Assembly: GCF_031450805.1 (NCBI RefSeq)
Contig: NZ_JARTVY010000001.1
Location: 1,984,001-2,048,000, forward strand
Source: Caballeronia sp031450805
Lineage (GTDB): Bacteria > Pseudomonadota > Gammaproteobacteria > Burkholderiales > Burkholderiaceae
Direction: 5' to 3'
DNA length: 64,000 nucleotides
Below are positions 38,225 through 46,920 of the stretch, piece after piece. Every line of letters begins with the position of its first letter. The stretch's first letter is position 1. The position numbers and the translations under genes are program-made. The notes beneath the pieces are model-generated. The model had not been told where the DNA came from and did not search any database. It was given only the letters and a program-made list of their open reading frames with translations.

Positions 38225-40090
38225 ATGGCTTTACTGCAAATCTCAGAACCCGGCATGGCGCCCGCGCCGCACCAGCGGCGCGTCGCGGTCGGCATCGATC
38301 TCGGCACCACGAATTCACTCGTGGCCGCCGTGCGCAACAGCGTGCCCGAAGCGCTGCCCGACGAGGACGGCCACGTGCTGCTGCCGTCGGTCGTGCGCTA
38401 TCTGGAGAAGGGCGGCCGGCGCATCGGCCGGATCGCGAAGGAAGAAGCCGCCACCGATCCGCGCAACACGATCGTCTCCGTCAAGCGCTTCATGGGCCGC
38501 GGCAAGAGCGAAGTGGAGGGCGCGGAGAACGCGCCGTACGATTTCATCGACGCCCCCGGCATGGTGCAGATTCGCACCATCGATGGCGTGAAGAGCCCGG
38601 TCGAAGTATCGGCGGAAATTCTCGCGACTTTGCGCTATCGCGCGGAAGATTCGCTCGGCGAGGACCTCGTCGGCGCGGTCATCACCGTGCCCGCCTATTT
38701 CGACGAAGCGCAGCGCCAGGCGACCAAGGACGCGGCCAGGCTCGCGGGCCTGAACGTGCTGCGCCTGCTGAACGAACCGACCGCGGCCGCGATCGCGTAT
38801 GGCCTCGATAACGGCGCCGAAGGCCTTTACGCGGTCTATGACCTCGGCGGCGGCACCTTCGACCTGTCGATTCTCAAGCTGACGAAGGGCGTCTTCGAAG
38901 TGCTCGCGGCGGGCGGCGATTCCGCCCTCGGCGGCGACGACTTCGATCACGCGCTGTACCGGCATGTGCTCGCGCAGGCAGGCGTTCAGCCGGACGCGCC
39001 GGAAGACGTGCGCCTGTTGCTCGACCGCGTGCGTACCGCCAAGGAAGCGTTGTCGTCGGCGAGTGAAGCGCGTGTGCAGGCGACGCTATCGACGGGCGCG
39101 CGAATCGACGTGACCGTGAGCGAAGCGCAGTTCGCCGCGCTGACGGAATCGCTCGTCGCCCGCACGCTCGGGCCGACGAAAAAGGCGCTGCGCGACGCGA
39201 AAGTGACGCCCGCCGAAATCAAGGGCGTGGTGCTGGTCGGCGGCGCGACGCGCATGCCGGTCATCCGCCGTGCGGTCGAGGCGTTCTTCGGCCAGCCGCC
39301 GCTCGTCAATCTCGATCCCGATCAGGTGGTCGCGCTCGGCGCCGCTGTTCAGGCGGATCTGCTCGCGGGCAACCGGCGCGGCGAAGGCGACGACTGGCTC
39401 CTGCTCGACGTGATCCCGCTGTCGCTCGGCGTCGAAACGATGGGTGGCCTCACCGAGAAGATCATCCCGCGCAATTCGACGATTCCGACCGCCCGCGCTC
39501 AGGATTTCACGACGTTCAAGGACGGCCAGACGGCGATGGCGATCCATGTCGTGCAAGGCGAGCGGGAGCTCGTATCCGACTGCCGCTCGCTCGCGCGTTT
39601 CGAGCTGCGCGGCATCCCGCCGATGGCCGCCGGAGCGGCGCGCATCCGCGTCACGTATCAGGTCGATGCGGACGGCCTGCTGTCCGTGTTCGCGCGCGAG
39701 CAGTTGTCGGGCGTGGAGGCGTCGGTGGTGGTGAAGCCGTCCTACGGTCTCGCCGATGACGACGTCGCGCGCATGCTCGAAGAGAGCTTCAGGACCGCGG
39801 AAACGGACATGCGCGCCCGCGCGCTGCGTGAAGCGCAGGTCGAAGCCGAGCGCCTCGTCGAAGCGACGCACGCGGCCCTCGCCGCCGACGGCGAATTGCT
39901 CGACGACGCCGAGCGCGCCGAAATCGACACCCTCACGGCCGAACTGGCGGCGCTCGCGAAGGGCGACTCGACGCAGCAGATCGAAGACGCGACCAAAGCG
40001 CTGTCCGCCGCCACCGACGAATTCGCCGCGCGCCGCATGAACAAGAGCATTCGCCGCGCGCTCGCCGGCCGCAAGCTCGACGACGTCTGA
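38225..40090 (+). CDS. hscA: Hsp70-family chaperone HscA
   Basis: A 621-residue Hsp70 specialised for Fe-S assembly. The nucleotide-binding domain begins VAVGIDLGTTNSLVAAVRN and includes VYDLGGGTFDLSIL and LVGGATRMPVIRRAVEAFF. The linker is LLLDVIPLSLGVETMGG, and the substrate-binding domain and helical lid follow to the C-terminus. It recognises the LPPVK loop of IscU with HscB. It starts 36 bases after hscB. Confidence 0.96.
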   Translation: MALLQISEPGMAPAPHQRRVAVGIDLGTTNSLVAAVRNSVPEALPDEDGHVLLPSVVRYLEKGGRRIGRIAKEEAATDPRNTIVSVKRFMGRGKSEVEGAENAPYDFIDAPGMVQIRTIDGVKSPVEVSAEILATLRYRAEDSLGEDLVGAVITVPAYFDEAQRQATKDAARLAGLNVLRLLNEPTAAAIAYGLDNGAEGLYAVYDLGGGTFDLSILKLTKGVFEVLAAGGDSALGGDDFDHALYRHVLAQAGVQPDAPEDVRLLLDRVRTAKEALSSASEARVQATLSTGARIDVTVSEAQFAALTESLVARTLGPTKKALRDAKVTPAEIKGVVLVGGATRMPVIRRAVEAFFGQPPLVNLDPDQVVALGAAVQADLLAGNRRGEGDDWLLLDVIPLSLGVETMGGLTEKIIPRNSTIPTARAQDFTTFKDGQTAMAIHVVQGERELVSDCRSLARFELRGIPPMAAGAARIRVTYQVDADGLLSVFAREQLSGVEASVVVKPSYGLADDDVARMLEESFRTAETDMRARALREAQVEAERLVEATHAALAADGELLDDAERAEIDTLTAELAALAKGDSTQQIEDATKALSAATDEFAARRMNKSIRRALAGRKLDDV

Positions 40091-40115
40091 TCCACTCAAG
40101 CATTCACGGAAAACC

Positions 40116-40457
40116 ATGCCTCAAATCGTTGTGCTGCCTCATGTCGAACTCTGCCCGGACGGCGCGGTGATCGACGCCGATGTCGGCAAGAGCATCTGCG
40201 ACAACCTGCTGGAACACGGCATCGAAATCGAGCACGCGTGCGAGAAGTCGTGCGCGTGCACGACCTGCCACGTGATCATCCGGGAGGGCTTCAACGCGCT
40301 GGAACCGTCGGAGGAGACCGAAGACGATCTGCTCGACAAGGCCTGGGGCCTGGAGCCGACTTCGCGGTTATCATGTCAGGCGATGATGCCGGCCGAGGAA
40401 GACCTGGTGGTCGAGATTCCCCGGTACTCCATCAATCACGCCAAGGAAAATCACTGA
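40116..40457 (+). CDS. fdx: ISC-type [2Fe-2S] ferredoxin
   Basis: A 113-residue adrenodoxin-type ferredoxin. The cluster ligands lie in EHACEKSCACTTCHVI and SCQAMMPAEEDL, and the acidic surface (EPSEETEDDLLDKAW) is typical. It supplies electrons for cluster assembly in the isc system. It follows hscA by 25 bases. Confidence 0.95.
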   Translation: MPQIVVLPHVELCPDGAVIDADVGKSICDNLLEHGIEIEHACEKSCACTTCHVIIREGFNALEPSEETEDDLLDKAWGLEPTSRLSCQAMMPAEEDLVVEIPRYSINHAKENH

Positions 40458-40471
40458 CAGGAGGCTCGCCC

Positions 40472-40669
40472 ATGAAGTGGACGGATACCCAGGAGATCGC
40501 GATGGCGCTCACCGACGCGCATCAGGATGTCGATCCCCAATACGTGCGTTTCACGGATCTGCATCGCTGGGTGACGGAACTCGACGGTTTCGACGACGAC
40601 CCGCAGAACTCGAACGAGAAAATCCTCGAAGCGATCCAGGCGGCCTGGATAGAAGACGCGGATTATTGA
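40472..40669 (+). CDS. iscX: Fe-S assembly protein IscX
   Basis: A 65-residue acidic protein: MKWTDTQEIAMALTDAHQDV, then YVRFTDLHRWV and IQAAWIEDADY at the end. These are the hallmarks of IscX/YfhJ, which binds IscS and iron and modulates sulfur transfer. It starts with CAGGAGG upstream, 14 bases after fdx, and closes the isc operon. Confidence 0.95.
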   Translation: MKWTDTQEIAMALTDAHQDVDPQYVRFTDLHRWVTELDGFDDDPQNSNEKILEAIQAAWIEDADY

Positions 40670-41003
40670 TTTCCCCACTGCATCGGTTCAGGCAAACGGC
40701 GGCGCTCGCAAGAGGCCGCCGTTTTTCATTGGGCGCGCCGCACGCCAGCGCCGCCATGTGCCGCCGTCGAATCTTGACAGAACTTGACGCCCCGAGCGTT
40801 GTTCACCTTTCCCCTGCGACTTAAAATCGCGCCCGCTATCTGTCGGCAACCAATGCCGACCGGCATCCATCACGCCCAGACGCCGTAGTTGCTTGCGCGT
40901 CGATGTTTGGCATCACGAACAAATTTTTACATGCCCGCGTCGAGGCGGCGTGGGGCCGTCCGTCCATCGGATGGTCTACGGGCGTTCATTTGAGGAGAAG
41001 TAC
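40670..41003. other. intergenic region after the isc operon, promoter of the molybdenum hydroxylase operon
   Basis: A terminator for iscX (AAACGGCGGC/GCCGCCGTTTTT, 40694-40726) comes first. A candidate promoter TTGTTC (40799-40804), 17-base spacer, TAAAAT (40822-40827) follows. The palindrome ATGCCGACCGGCAT (40853-40866) lies 26 bases after the -10. No gene is supported. Confidence 0.6.
40853..40866. promoter_or_regulatory. palindrome, candidate operator (copy 4)
   Basis: ATGCCGACCGGCAT is a six-plus-six inverted repeat with a two-base centre, sharing the core ATGCCG-NN-CGGCAT with copies at 14.85 kb and 32.0 kb. Here it lies in the 5' leader of the molybdenum hydroxylase operon. Confidence 0.4.
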
Positions 41004-43826
41004 ATGGGGAAACTCGGCCTGTCGCGTCGTGGTTTTCTGAAAGCGGGCGCGCTTGCGGGCGTGTCGGTTTTCATTGCGCCCCTGGGAAGCCGCGCGTTCG
41101 CGGCCCTGTTCGAAGAGACGATCCTGACGCCCGTGCAGTGGGATGCGGCGAGCGGCAACGCGAAGTTCCGTATCGACGGCATCGCGAAGGTGACGGGCGC
41201 GAAAGTGTTCGCCCGCGACATCCGCGCGAAGGACATGCCGCACTGGCCGCAGGAGCAGTCGCACGCGCTCGTTCTGCGCACGACGCTCGCGGATCGGACC
41301 TATGCGGGTATCGACCTTTCGTCGCTCGATGGCGGACTCGCGCCCGATCGCATCGTCACGGCGGACGATCTCGCGCGCGACAAGCTCGCGTTCCCCGCTT
41401 TCTACGGCGACGACATGCTGTTGCCCGCCGGCAAGACGCCCGCCTATCTGGGGCAGGCGGTCGCCATTCTGATTTATCACGACTTCGCGCGCTTCCGTCT
41501 CGCGAAGGACAAGCTGCAGTTCCGCGAAGGCGTCGTCCGCTACGGCGAGCGCACTGCGTTGCTCGAGCGCGATCCTTGGGCGTCGTTCCGCTTCGTGCGC
41601 GTCGGCGGCAAGACGCCGTATGACGACGACACCTTCTCCAGCATGAAGGACTCGCCGCTCTTCCCGCACATGATGAAGAAGCGCGAGCCGGTCTGGGCCG
41701 ACGCACACGAGCATGGCAAGCTCGACGAACAGGGCATGTTCCACGCCGAGGCCATCGCGAGCGAGCTGGATCATCCGCCGGCGGAATGGCTCGTCGTGGA
41801 TCGCGAGTACAAGACGCAATCCGTCGATACTGCTGCGCTCGAACCGGACAACGCGAACTGCTGGTACGACGCGGCGACGCAGTCGCTGCACATGGTCGTC
41901 CCGACGCAGGGGCCGCACGAAGTGGCGCAAAGCGCGCTCGAAATGGCGGGCAAGTCGCGCTTCCCGGTGAAGAACCTGTTCCTGCATCCGTGCTACACGG
42001 TCGGCTACGGTTCGAAGGATCACTACAACGTGCCGTTCTACGGTCTCGTCGCGGCGATGTACGGCGATGGCCGCCCGGTGCGCCTCGCGTACGACCGCTT
42101 CGAGCAGTTCCAGCAGTCGCTCAAGCGGCACGCGTTCGACATGCGCTATCGCATGGCGGTCGACCGGAAGACTGGTCAGATCCAGTCGTTCAAGGGCGAC
42201 TTCAGCGCGAACGGCGGCGGACGTTGCAACTTTTCGCCGTCCGTGGCGATGGTCGGCGCGACGGCTGCGCAGTCCATCTACTACATCCCGAAGAGCGACC
42301 TGACCGCTGTCGCGACGGCCTCGCGCGCGGTCGACGCCGGTTCGGCGCGCGGCTACGGCACGCTGCAGAGCATGGCGGCGACCGAGATGATGATCGACGA
42401 TATCGCCGCTCAGCTCGATATCGATCCGATCGACCTGCGCCTCAAGAACGTGATGCGCACCGGCATGAAGAACACGCAGGGCGCGATTCCCGCTGGCGCC
42501 GTGCGCGCCGAGGAGGTGCTGCGCAAGGCGAAGGGCCATCCGCTATGGGTCGAGCGCGCGAAGCGCAAGGCCGAATTCGAGGCCGCGCATCCCGGCACGC
42601 GCTATGGCGTCGGCTTTGCGTGCACGCAGAAGGACTTCGGCACCGGCGCGGAAAGCGCGTTCGCGAAGGTCGAATTCACGGCGGACGGGCGCATCGCGCT
42701 GTCGCACTCCGGGGCGGAGATCGGCACGGGAACGTCGACCGCGCAGGCGCTCGTCGTTGCCAAGTGGCTGGGCAAGCCGGCCGCCGAGGTCCACATGGCC
42801 GTCACCGACTGGGCCGATCTGCCCGTCGTGACGAGCGGCGATCCGTACATCATGTCGCAGGCGGAGCAGGATCGTCTGAGCGCGAATCCGCGCTGGTCGC
42901 CGTCCTACATGTCGCCGGCGAGCGCCACCAACTCCGCGTACTACTTCTCGCACGCGACGCGCGAGGCGGCGCGCGTCGTGTTCCGTCACGGCCTGTGGCC
43001 CGCTGCGATGGCCATCTGGACCCAGGGCATCGGCGGCGGTCAGGCCGCGTCGTTCGTCGTCCTTATCGAGGATGCGCGCTGGATCGACGGGAAGCTCTCC
43101 GCCGACGGCCTCGAACCGATCCCGTTCGACGTCCTCGCGAAGAAGGCGCACGAACTCGGACTCGTGACCGGCGCGGTCGTGCATACGTTCAACCGCTGGC
43201 AATGGAGCGAGGCGCAGTTCGATATCGCGGGCAAGGCCGATCAGCTTCCGCTCGATGGCCTGTCGGTGCGCTTCGGCGCGAACGACGCGCAGCACAAGGG
43301 CAAGGCCACGGCCAACGGCTACACGGTGCTGGATCGCAAGAAGCTGTCGATTCCGCCCGTTCAGCGCAACAACGCAACGGTCACGTACTACAGCGCGGTC
43401 GGCACGCTCGTCGAACTCGCGGTGAACGAGGCGAGCGGCAAGGTCGAACTGCTGTCGCATCACTCGATCATGGAGTGCGGCAACCAGATTTCGCCGCAAC
43501 TCGTGTCGGGCCAGTTGCACGGCGGCCTGGCGATGGGCATCGGCCACGCGCTGCACGAATATCTGCCGCTCTACGAAGACGGTCCCGGCAACGGCACCTG
43601 GAACTTCAACCGCTATCACTTGCCGCTCGCAAGCGACGTCGCCGTGTGGAAGCAGACCGGCGAAGTGTTGCCGCCGCTCAGCGAGACCGATCCGCCGAAG
43701 GGCATCGCCGAAGTGGTGATGATCCCGGTGGTAGGGGCCATCGTCAACGCGATCGCGCATGCGATCGGCCATCGCTTCACCGATCTGCCGGTGACGCCGA
43801 AAAACATTCAGGAGGTGCTCGCATGA
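41004..43826 (+). CDS. Tat-exported molybdopterin-binding subunit, xanthine dehydrogenase/IorB family
   Basis: A 940-residue molybdenum hydroxylase large subunit. The N-terminal LSRRGFLKAGALAGVSVFIA is a twin-arginine signal (Arg-Arg at residues 8-9), so the folded cofactor enzyme is exported. The core has GGGRCNFSPSVAM, VDAGSARGYGTLQSMAATEM and GAEIGTGTSTAQALVVAKW, typical Moco-contact regions. The C-terminal KGIAEVVMIPVVGAIVNAIA (about residues 899-918) retains the Glu that acts as general base in this family (usually GVGE). The start ATG at 41004 follows GAGGAGAAG. Substrate is not evident: isoquinoline-type, aldehyde or N-heterocycle oxidation are all possible. Confidence 0.86.
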   Translation: MGKLGLSRRGFLKAGALAGVSVFIAPLGSRAFAALFEETILTPVQWDAASGNAKFRIDGIAKVTGAKVFARDIRAKDMPHWPQEQSHALVLRTTLADRTYAGIDLSSLDGGLAPDRIVTADDLARDKLAFPAFYGDDMLLPAGKTPAYLGQAVAILIYHDFARFRLAKDKLQFREGVVRYGERTALLERDPWASFRFVRVGGKTPYDDDTFSSMKDSPLFPHMMKKREPVWADAHEHGKLDEQGMFHAEAIASELDHPPAEWLVVDREYKTQSVDTAALEPDNANCWYDAATQSLHMVVPTQGPHEVAQSALEMAGKSRFPVKNLFLHPCYTVGYGSKDHYNVPFYGLVAAMYGDGRPVRLAYDRFEQFQQSLKRHAFDMRYRMAVDRKTGQIQSFKGDFSANGGGRCNFSPSVAMVGATAAQSIYYIPKSDLTAVATASRAVDAGSARGYGTLQSMAATEMMIDDIAAQLDIDPIDLRLKNVMRTGMKNTQGAIPAGAVRAEEVLRKAKGHPLWVERAKRKAEFEAAHPGTRYGVGFACTQKDFGTGAESAFAKVEFTADGRIALSHSGAEIGTGTSTAQALVVAKWLGKPAAEVHMAVTDWADLPVVTSGDPYIMSQAEQDRLSANPRWSPSYMSPASATNSAYYFSHATREAARVVFRHGLWPAAMAIWTQGIGGGQAASFVVLIEDARWIDGKLSADGLEPIPFDVLAKKAHELGLVTGAVVHTFNRWQWSEAQFDIAGKADQLPLDGLSVRFGANDAQHKGKATANGYTVLDRKKLSIPPVQRNNATVTYYSAVGTLVELAVNEASGKVELLSHHSIMECGNQISPQLVSGQLHGGLAMGIGHALHEYLPLYEDGPGNGTWNFNRYHLPLASDVAVWKQTGEVLPPLSETDPPKGIAEVVMIPVVGAIVNAIAHAIGHRFTDLPVTPKNIQEVLA

Positions 43827-44395
43827 CGGCCATCCAATCCGCTGCGGGCGTCGAAATGCGCTCGCTCTCGATGACCATCAACGGCAACAAGGTCGGCCCG
43901 ATGCAAGTGCCGGCCGGCCTGCCGATGATCGATTTCCTGCACGAGTACGCGGGCCTCACGGGCTCACGGCTCGGCTGCGGCCAGGGCATCTGCCATGCGT
44001 GCGTCGTGATCGTCGATCGCGCCGACGGGACCAGCGAGGAAGTACGCACGTGCATCAACGGCGCGCATTTCTTCGACGGCAAGACGGTGCGGACGATCAA
44101 AGGCCACGCGAAGCGCAACGAGCAGGGCGAAGTCGTCGAACTGGCTCCGGTGCAGCAGAAGTTTCTCGAGCACTTCAGTTTCCAGTGCGGCTATTGCACG
44201 CCCGGCTTCGTCAACGCGACGACCGTGCTGCTGGAGCGGCTCAAGCGCGAGCCGGTCGCGAAGGATCGGATCGAAGCGACCATCATGGATGCGCTCAACG
44301 ATCACATCTGCCGCTGCACGGGATACGTCCGCTATTACGAGGCGGTGAAGGACCTCGTGCTGTCCACGCCCGGACTCGTGAAGGACGCCGCATGA
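43823..44395 (+). CDS. (2Fe-2S)-binding subunit of the molybdenum hydroxylase
   Basis: A 190-residue electron-transfer subunit. The plant-type ferredoxin cluster ligands are in LGCGQGICHACVVIVD and RTCINGAHF, and the second cluster ligands in FQCGYCTPGF and DHICRCTGYVRYYEAV. It has no signal peptide, so it is likely co-exported with the Tat-bearing large subunit (hitchhiking, inferred). Its ATG overlaps the previous stop (ATGA at 43823-43826). Confidence 0.92.
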   Translation: MTAIQSAAGVEMRSLSMTINGNKVGPMQVPAGLPMIDFLHEYAGLTGSRLGCGQGICHACVVIVDRADGTSEEVRTCINGAHFFDGKTVRTIKGHAKRNEQGEVVELAPVQQKFLEHFSFQCGYCTPGFVNATTVLLERLKREPVAKDRIEATIMDALNDHICRCTGYVRYYEAVKDLVLSTPGLVKDAA

Positions 44396-45648
44396 TGGGA
44401 GCGACCGTGACTCGTTACTTCACCCGCGCGATGCGCGCGTTGCCGCTCGCGCTTGCAGCCGCCGGCGCGTTCGCGTTGTCGGCATGCGGCAGCCACGAGA
44501 GCGCCGCGCCGAAGACCAGCTCTCCCGAACTCCTTGCGCGAGGCCGCTATCTGTCCCAAGCCGCCGATTGCGCCGCGTGCCACACCGCGACGGGCGGCGC
44601 GCCGTTCGCGGGCGGGGTGAAGCTGGAATCGCAGTTCGGCACGTTCTACGGTACGAACATCACGCCCGATCCGAACTACGGCATCGGCAAGTGGAGCGCG
44701 GATGACTTCTACGCCGCGCTGCACGACGGCAAGGCGCCGAAGGGCAAGCTTTACCCGGCGATGCCGTACACCTCGTATCGGCAAATTACCCGCGACGACA
44801 GCGATGCGATTTACGCCTATCTCATGTCGCAGAAGCCTGCGGCCGTGCCGAACATCGACGCGAACCTGACGTTCCCGTACAACGTGCGCTTCGCCGTGCG
44901 TTTCTGGGACGCGCTGTTCCTGAAGGACCGGCTGCCCGATGCATCGACGGGGCAGTCCGCCGACTGGACGCGCGGTCGCTACCTGGCGAACGGCCTCGGT
45001 CACTGCACGGAATGTCATACGCCGCGCGGCGCGTTCGGGCAGCTTCAGGACGCGAAGACACTGCAGGGCGGAACACTCGGCCGCATCGGCGCCCCCGACA
45101 TCACGCCCGCTGCACTGGCGGCGCGCGGCTGGACGGGTCCGGATCTGCAGGCATTCTTCTCCACCGGCTTCGCCAAGCAGGGCTCGGCGTTCAGCGAGAT
45201 GCATCCGGTGATCTACCTGAGCACGCAGCATCTGAATCCGGACGATCTCCGTGCGCTGACGGTGTATCTGCTGGGCGACGCGCCGCCCGCACCGGCGCCG
45301 GTGACCGCACAGCGTGGCGATGCGGCGCAACTGGCGGCAGGCCGCAATCTGTACCTCGATTCGTGCGCCGGCTGTCACGGCCGCGAAGGCGAGGGCAAGC
45401 CGCATGTCGCAGTGGCGATGAAGGAGAACTCGACGCTGCGGCAGAGCGATCCGCGCAACGTGATCGTGTCGATGCTCGACGGCATCGAGGCACAGGCGTT
45501 CCCGGGCGTCGAAAGCATGCAGCACATGCCGGGCTTCGCCGGGACGTACAGCGACGAGCAGATCGCGCAGTTGACGAACTATCTGCGCGCGACCTGGGGC
45601 GGACAGCGAAGCGACGTGACCGCCGATGAGGTCAAGTCGTTGCGTTAA
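44392..45648 (+). CDS. triheme cytochrome c lipoprotein, electron acceptor subunit
   Basis: A 418-residue c-type cytochrome with three CxxCH haem sites: CAACH (residues 60-64), CTECH (about 205-209) and CAGCH (about 325-329). The N-terminal signal ends in the lipobox LSAC, so Cys32 should be lipidated and the protein membrane-anchored in the periplasm. Its start overlaps the previous stop (ATGA at 44392-44395). It resembles the cytochrome subunits of membrane alcohol/aldehyde and IorAB-type dehydrogenases and probably passes electrons to the respiratory chain. A hairpin terminator follows. Confidence 0.9.
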   Translation: MMGATVTRYFTRAMRALPLALAAAGAFALSACGSHESAAPKTSSPELLARGRYLSQAADCAACHTATGGAPFAGGVKLESQFGTFYGTNITPDPNYGIGKWSADDFYAALHDGKAPKGKLYPAMPYTSYRQITRDDSDAIYAYLMSQKPAAVPNIDANLTFPYNVRFAVRFWDALFLKDRLPDASTGQSADWTRGRYLANGLGHCTECHTPRGAFGQLQDAKTLQGGTLGRIGAPDITPAALAARGWTGPDLQAFFSTGFAKQGSAFSEMHPVIYLSTQHLNPDDLRALTVYLLGDAPPAPAPVTAQRGDAAQLAAGRNLYLDSCAGCHGREGEGKPHVAVAMKENSTLRQSDPRNVIVSMLDGIEAQAFPGVESMQHMPGFAGTYSDEQIAQLTNYLRATWGGQRSDVTADEVKSLR

Positions 45649-45653
45649 AGAGG

Positions 45654-45677
45654 AAAGGCCACGCATTGCGTGGCCTT
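45654..45677. terminator. hairpin terminator after the cytochrome gene
   Basis: AAAGGCCACGC and GCGTGGCCTT form a stem around ATT between the convergent cytochrome and patatin genes; it may serve both strands. Confidence 0.75.
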
Positions 45678-45713
45678 CGTGCTTTCAGGCCCTCCGTTTG
45701 TCGGACCTGGCGT

Positions 45714-46655
45714 TCAGACGCGCACGCCGCGCTCAACAAGCTGGCGCTGAAGCGCCGGCCACATCTTCGCCACCGCTTCCTCGCCCGCAAGTATCGCCGC
45801 GTTGCGCTGACTGAAGTCGCTGCTGCTCATCGCGTTGAGATTCGGGCGAATGACCGCGTCCGCGTACTTGTCGAGTTCATAGGCCTTGATCGACTGGCCC
45901 ATGATCGTGAAGGTCTGCATCAGCACGTCGAAAGAACTTTGCGTGAGCGCGGTTTCCGGTCTCGCGGAGATGTCGACGGCGATCACGAAATCCGCGCCCA
46001 TCTTGTGCGCGAACGCGGCGGGGACGGGGCTGACGAGCCCGCCATCGACGTATTCGTGATCGCCGATCTTCACCGGCTCGAAAATCGAAGGCACGCTGCA
46101 CGACGCCCGCACCGCGATGCCGGTATTGCCGCGCTGAAAGAGAATCGGCTGGCCGTTTCTGAGATCCGTGGCGACGATGCCGAGCGGCTTTGCCATTTTC
46201 TCGATCGGCCGATTGTCGAGCGTCCTGTTGAGATAATTCTGCAGCGCGACGCCTTGCAGGATGCCGCGCGTGCGAAAGGGCATCGCCCAGTCGCTGATCG
46301 ACGCTTCGTCCATTGTCAGGGCGAGTTTGTTGATCGCGATGCCGCTCATCCCCGATGCATAGAGCGCGGCGATCACCGATCCCGCGCTCGTGCCTGCAAC
46401 GAGATCCACGCGCACGTTACGCGCTTCCAGCGCCTTGATGACGCCGATATGCGCAAAGCCGCGCGCCGCGCCGCCGCCGAGCGCGAGACCGATGCGGGCC
46501 GGGCGCTGCGAGCCCGCGTTCGGCGCAGGCGTCGCCGCGACGGGCGCGCCGCCGCCGCTGCTGCCGCCGCTCGTGGTCGTGCACGCGGCGAGAACGGAAG
46601 AGGCCGCCGCGAGCGAGAACGCGCGGCGCGAAAGGCGAGGTGACGATGACTTCAA
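45714..46655 (-). CDS. patatin-like phospholipase lipoprotein (RssA-like)
   Basis: A 313-residue patatin esterase read from a TTG start at 46655. The mature domain has the glycine loop GLALGGGAARGFAHIG, the nucleophile elbow GTSAGSV and the catalytic Asp in YVDGGLVSPVP. I chose TTG because GGAG lies six bases upstream and because the resulting N-terminus LKSSSPRLSRRAFSLAAASS ends in the lipobox LAAC about 24 residues in. A longer frame from ATG 46739 would put an odd tail before the signal. It is predicted to be an envelope lipoprotein; SRRAF also resembles a Tat motif. Confidence 0.82.
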   Translation of the reverse strand: MKSSSPRLSRRAFSLAAASSVLAACTTTSGGSSGGGAPVAATPAPNAGSQRPARIGLALGGGAARGFAHIGVIKALEARNVRVDLVAGTSAGSVIAALYASGMSGIAINKLALTMDEASISDWAMPFRTRGILQGVALQNYLNRTLDNRPIEKMAKPLGIVATDLRNGQPILFQRGNTGIAVRASCSVPSIFEPVKIGDHEYVDGGLVSPVPAAFAHKMGADFVIAVDISARPETALTQSSFDVLMQTFTIMGQSIKAYELDKYADAVIRPNLNAMSSSDFSQRNAAILAGEEAVAKMWPALQRQLVERGVRV

Positions 46656-46779
46656 GACGGACTCCAGCGGTGCGGCAGGTTCGAAGCCGGTCGCGTTGGG
46701 CGACGGCTGCGCGTGCAAGGGAAGCGGCGCGCACATCATAAAACAAAGCCGCGCGGGGCGGCGCGAAGCGGTCGACGAG

Positions 46780-46785
46780 TATAAT
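46780..46785 (+). promoter_or_regulatory. candidate -10 element of gltX
   Basis: TATAAT lies 136 bases before the gltX ATG, but no good -35 hexamer stands at the expected distance, so support is limited. Confidence 0.4.
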
Positions 46786-46920
46786 TTCGTCTCATTTTCC
46801 AGGTGGCGCGCGCCTCGTACACGTGGTGCTTTCCGTTCGCGCCGAGCGCTTCGGGCGACCGACATGCGAAGGCATCGCGGTTTGCGCGCGCCGACCATCG
46901 AGTATTTCGAGAACAACGCA

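Noticed and set aside
41786..44395. An 869-codon frame overlapping the molybdenum hydroxylase gene
   Set aside because: It overlaps the real large subunit in another frame, and only its last 190 codons are genuine (the 2Fe-2S subunit starting at 43823).
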